Source: Agitococcus sp. (GTDB lineage Bacteria; Pseudomonadota; Gammaproteobacteria; Pseudomonadales; Moraxellaceae). Taken from it: a stretch of 64,000 nucleotides of DNA. The stretch spans positions 1 to 64,000 of the forward strand of contig JAUSLJ010000016.1 in NCBI GenBank assembly GCA_030646715.1, in the 5' to 3' direction. Positions within the stretch are counted from its first letter, which is position 1. Each line of letters starts with the position of its first letter. Below the pieces are notes generated by a model, which worked only from the letters and a program-made list of their open reading frames with translations, had not been told where the DNA came from and ran no database searches. Below are positions 61,761-64,000 of the stretch, piece by piece. The position numbers and the translations under genes were made by a program.

Positions 61761-62092
61761 TGAGTTGACTAACTACTTGGGCAAAAGGTAGACCCGGTGC
61801 GCGCCGCTTGGACTTACAGGAGAATACGGTGCCGTTGCGCAGAAGCTAGAACGTACATTGGAAAACCAGGGGGTGAGCTTTGTCATGAAGTGAGCGTACA
61901 TTTGGTCGAGCGGAGTGGGTTCACATGTAAGCTAAAGTGCGTGCCGGCGGAAGGTGTTGACGTACTGGTCTTCTGCGACCTTAACATGAGAGGTTTTCTG
62001 CTTAACGTGAGGAACAGCACGGGTTTTTTATTAAAAAACTGTTGGCTATACAGTTGGTGGATACCCACGTAATGTACATGAGGACAGTTAAC
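61761..62092. other. Gene-free stretch upstream of the tnpB remnant
   Basis: Only short frames are found. The minus strand may hold eroded 5' tnpB sequence. A GGCTATACAG near 62044-62053 is a weak match to the shared promoter motif and lies ahead of the small gene that follows. Confidence 0.35.
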
Positions 62093-62284
62093 ATGACTAA
62101 AAAGAAAGTAGTGAACCCCGTATTAATATACAAGGAAAAAAAAGAGGCTTTTGATGAAGAGGACCTAGGAATTGACACCACAAATCTATTCGATGTGATG
62201 CGATTTTCTTCCTCCGGGTCTCTGCGAGGTTCCCCGACGGGACACGGCCCAGACTCTGACGATTTTAATCTCAGTTCCCCCTAA
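62093..62284 (+). CDS. Small unknown protein (63 residues)
   Basis: The ATG has an AGGA site eight bases upstream. The product is polar, with a basic N terminus (MTKKKVVNPVLIYKEKKEAF), an acidic middle (DEEDLGIDTTNLFDVMRF) and a Ser/Gly-rich tail. A strong terminator follows its stop, which supports it as a real gene. Function is unknown. Confidence 0.6.
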   Translation: MTKKKVVNPVLIYKEKKEAFDEEDLGIDTTNLFDVMRFSSSGSLRGSPTGHGPDSDDFNLSSP

Positions 62285-62292
62285 ACTTATTT

Positions 62293-62320
62293 AAACCGCA
62301 GAATATCTGCGGTTTTTTTT
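62293..62320 (+). terminator. Terminator of the 63-residue gene
   Basis: AAACCGCAG-AATAT-CTGCGGTTT followed by a run of eight T. Confidence 0.85.
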
Positions 62321-62458
62321 ATGTGCCAGAAACACGTTGTTTGGCCCACGACAGCCGCGCTTGCAACAGCACGTTCGAGAGGGTGGAGCCTTTTAAGCTT
62401 GACGAGAAAATTACATTCGGTAACGAGAACCCGCCAGGTTAGACAATTATAAAAAAAT

Positions 62459-62489
62459 AATACCACTGGTTTAGAAGCCAGTGGTATTT
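62459..62489 (-). terminator. Terminator of the acidic membrane protein gene
   Basis: AATACCACTGG and CCAGTGGTATT pair, and the minus strand continues into a T-rich run. Confidence 0.75.
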
Positions 62490-62541
62490 AATCAGTAGAA
62501 CAGCAGGGGGGTCTTAAAGGCGATATTGAACAAATGTCTGG

Positions 62542-62904
62542 CTACATCCTATATTCGGATAAATCCAAATCATCAGGTATTTCTACTATATCGCTATCAC
62601 TAGTCAGTATATCTGAGGGATTCTTCTTTAATACTGGCTTAGGGCGTTCGGCTGGATATTCTTCGGATGCACAGGAAGAAACAACAGCAGTGTCCCTTAT
62701 CGCGGGACTTGGTTCGGTACTTACCAGCGAGGATTGCGTTACCTTATCGATAATCTCGGATGCTTTTCTCTTTTTTGAGTGCGGTTTCCGGACCTCTTCA
62801 TCATCCTCATCTTCCTCAGCTTTTGGCCAAAGCAGCTCTAGTATTGTTTGACAACCACCCATCACTAGAAAGGGAAATAATATGTACAAAAGGGGAGACA
62901 TCAT
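62542..62904 (-). CDS. Small anchored acidic protein, unknown
   Basis: 120 residues. A hydrophobic N terminus (MMSPLLYILFPFLVMGGCQT) may be an anchor or a lipoprotein signal (VMGGC). It is followed by a highly charged region with EEDEDDEEVRKPHSKKRKAS and an acidic tail ending DIVEIPDDLDLSEYRM. No family was recognised. It has its own terminator and probably its own promoter. A lipoprotein reading of GGC is possible but the motif is weak. Confidence 0.55.
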   Translation of the reverse strand: MMSPLLYILFPFLVMGGCQTILELLWPKAEEDEDDEEVRKPHSKKRKASEIIDKVTQSSLVSTEPSPAIRDTAVVSSCASEEYPAERPKPVLKKNPSDILTSDSDIVEIPDDLDLSEYRM

Positions 62905-63311
62905 GAACTTTCAAGTAGTTTTCCTAATTAATATAGCCACTAGCTTTTTAAGCACCAAAAAAGTGCATGCGCCCAAAGCGTGTTTTTAGGTTTCGGTGTT
63001 CAAGAGCGCCGATATCAACTTATTCTACCGGGCAGCGACCTCGAATTTTGATGTAGTCGCGATGTGCGATGCCACCACCCACGGGCTTAGCGTTGTGGAA
63101 CAAGGAATGTGTCTCGAGCACTAAGAACCTAGGAGAAGAGTGTCTAGGACGATGTGCCTGTAGGGAGGCTAATTATTAGGCTTGAACCTCGGGGCACAGT
63201 TGCTTAAAACTCGGACCTAAGCGGGAATGCCCTTTTTTTCTTGCGTCTAGCTCTTGGCAGATATAAGGTAGTTGCTATATGGTTATATATTTACTTTTTA
63301 AGCTAGGTTGA
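62905..63311. other. Gene-free region
   Basis: About 400 bases with no frame I would call a gene. A stem-forming stretch near 63151-63200 (GTGCCTGTAG to CTCGGGGCAC) and a T run at 63233-63240 are present. It resembles the other decayed gaps. Confidence 0.35.
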
Positions 63312-63671
63312 ATGACTTCTCGACATAAACTAATTGGGCTTCTTACTGCAACGCAGTCTGAAATATTAAAAGAGCTATTTTCACTTTATCAGCAGTGTGG
63401 CGACTCCAAATTTTGGAAGCCACGTGACCTTGGTGCATACCGGTCAAGCCATCATGCACTAACACTCCGGAGATTGGCAAGCCAAGGGCTTGTCGACAGC
63501 GTGGAACTTATGGGCGCTACCTCCACGAAAAAATATGCCTATCGCATTTCTGACCGCGGCGTTGAAACATGGGAGCTAATCATCGCCGTTGCGACACTGC
63601 CCCTTACCTCTATTTTTGGAGGAAAAAGTGCTCAAAGACAAATGCAAGAACTTGTCCGGCTAGTTCAGTAA
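63312..63671 (+). CDS. Winged-helix DNA-binding-like protein
   Basis: 119 residues. Residues 10-85 (LLTATQSEILKELFSLYQQC, FWKPRDLGAYRSSHHALTLR, RLASQGLVDSVELMGATSTK and YRISDRGVETW) read as a MarR/PadR-type winged helix, with a recognition helix near 40-55 and a wing near 65-80. It is probably a transcription regulator. It stands alone. Confidence 0.65.
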   Translation: MTSRHKLIGLLTATQSEILKELFSLYQQCGDSKFWKPRDLGAYRSSHHALTLRRLASQGLVDSVELMGATSTKKYAYRISDRGVETWELIIAVATLPLTSIFGGKSAQRQMQELVRLVQ

Positions 63672-63729
63672 AGTTTAGCCCCAATTAATGTGCGGCACTA
63701 CATCCCTGAAACGTAAAATTAGCTAATGC

Positions 63730-64000
63730 TTATAAAATTCCAGCTAATGCTAAACTCAATAAAGACAGTGATGCATTAACTGCCGATAAGGCGGCCCAGT
63801 AATGAATTGTGGCAGTGCCGGAACCCAAGAACTTTTTAAGGGGGCGGTCCACTACATGTTCAGCAATGGTTATAAGAACCGTGGCTAGCACAACCGCGCC
63901 TGCGGTTCGGAGGTCGCCAACTTCAAATCCCCGGAAGTCCGCAATGCCTGCAATTAAGATAAGAGGCACAGCTAATACCGCCACATTTCGAGGTAATCGA
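63730..64000 (-). CDS. Integral membrane protein, C-terminal part (5' end outside window)
   Basis: The frame stays open to the window edge, reading RLPRNVAVLAVPLILIAGIA. At least three hydrophobic segments are seen (VLAVPLILIAGI, AVVLATVLITIAEHVV and ALSAVNASLSLLSLALAGI). A GTG at position 63984 is an internal start possibility, but the text before it looks coding. No family was recognised. Confidence 0.55.
   Translation of the reverse strand, partial: RLPRNVAVLAVPLILIAGIADFRGFEVGDLRTAGAVVLATVLITIAEHVVDRPLKKFLGSGTATIHYWAALSAVNASLSLLSLALAGIL

Noticed and set aside
61797-62072. 91-residue plus-strand frame beside the tnpB remnant
   Set aside because: Its composition is unlike its neighbours and there is no ribosome site; it lies in decayed DNA.

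Overview
The window looks like part of a large, self-transmissible plasmid (or a plasmid-like integrative element) from a proteobacterium, most likely a beta- or gammaproteobacterium. The evidence is an F-type (MPF_F) conjugative type IV secretion operon, a type IVB (R64 thin-pilus-like) pilus cluster, a ParA/ParB partition operon with seven palindromic centromere-like sites, a KfrA-like DNA-binding gene, and accessory DNA metabolism genes. I see no chromosomal housekeeping operon, no replication initiator, no relaxase and no coupling protein. Those, and TraW, TraU, TraN and TrbC, must lie outside the window or be missing.

Layout. 0-2.7 kb: the 3' part of an IS1-family transposase, a pilin-like gene directly followed by an initiator-type tRNA, a decayed tnpB-like region, and a second pilin-like gene. 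2.9-15.9 kb (minus strand): pilus assembly cluster with a TcpQ/PilL-like protein, a one-TM assembly protein, a PilO/GspM-like protein, a degenerate GspE/PilB ATPase, a TraI_2-like membrane protein, a PilN-type secretin lipoprotein and several unknown envelope proteins. 16.6-34.7 kb (minus strand): conjugation operon traG, traH, traF, a dNMP kinase cassette, a TopB C-terminal fragment, an S26 peptidase, trbI, traC, a traC N-half paralogue, traV, a DsbC-N domain protein, traB, traK, traE, traL, traA, a lytic transglycosylase and an SSB-like protein. 35.5-37 kb: OmpA-like, DsbA-like and small membrane proteins. 37.5-45.6 kb: DinG-type helicase, kfrA, the centromere region, parB-parA, recJ. 45.9-50 kb (plus strand): a DUF2726 protein, two small proteins, an SbcC-like ATPase whose halves are in swapped order, and an SbcD-like nuclease. 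50-53.5 kb: third pilin-like gene, lytic transglycosylase, DUF3135-like protein, a tyrosine recombinase lacking its tyrosine, a 5'-nucleotidase. 53.6-64 kb: a SecA paralogue, unknown proteins, a short UvrD-type helicase, a three-gene envelope operon, a decayed tnpB and a few unknown genes.

How it fits together. TraL/E/K/B/V/C/G/H/F form the mating channel and F-type pilus built from TraA. The second pilus system has a secretin and an ATPase. Its three candidate pilins begin at the mature pilin N terminus with no leader peptide, and no prepilin peptidase or GspF-type platform protein is visible here. Several periplasmic thiol-redox proteins (TraF, a DsbA-like protein, a DsbC N-terminal domain) match the cysteine-rich envelope proteins. 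ParA/ParB with the repeated 16-bp palindrome would secure inheritance. RecJ, the SbcCD-like pair, DinG and UvrD-type helicases form an unusually rich DNA-repair set.

The most novel-looking items are the leaderless pilin family (one member apparently co-transcribed with an odd initiator tRNA), the permuted SbcC-like ATPase, the tyrosine-less recombinase beside an 18-bp inverted repeat, the plasmid SecA, and the spaced parS-like array. All functional calls come from reading motifs by eye. No database search was run.
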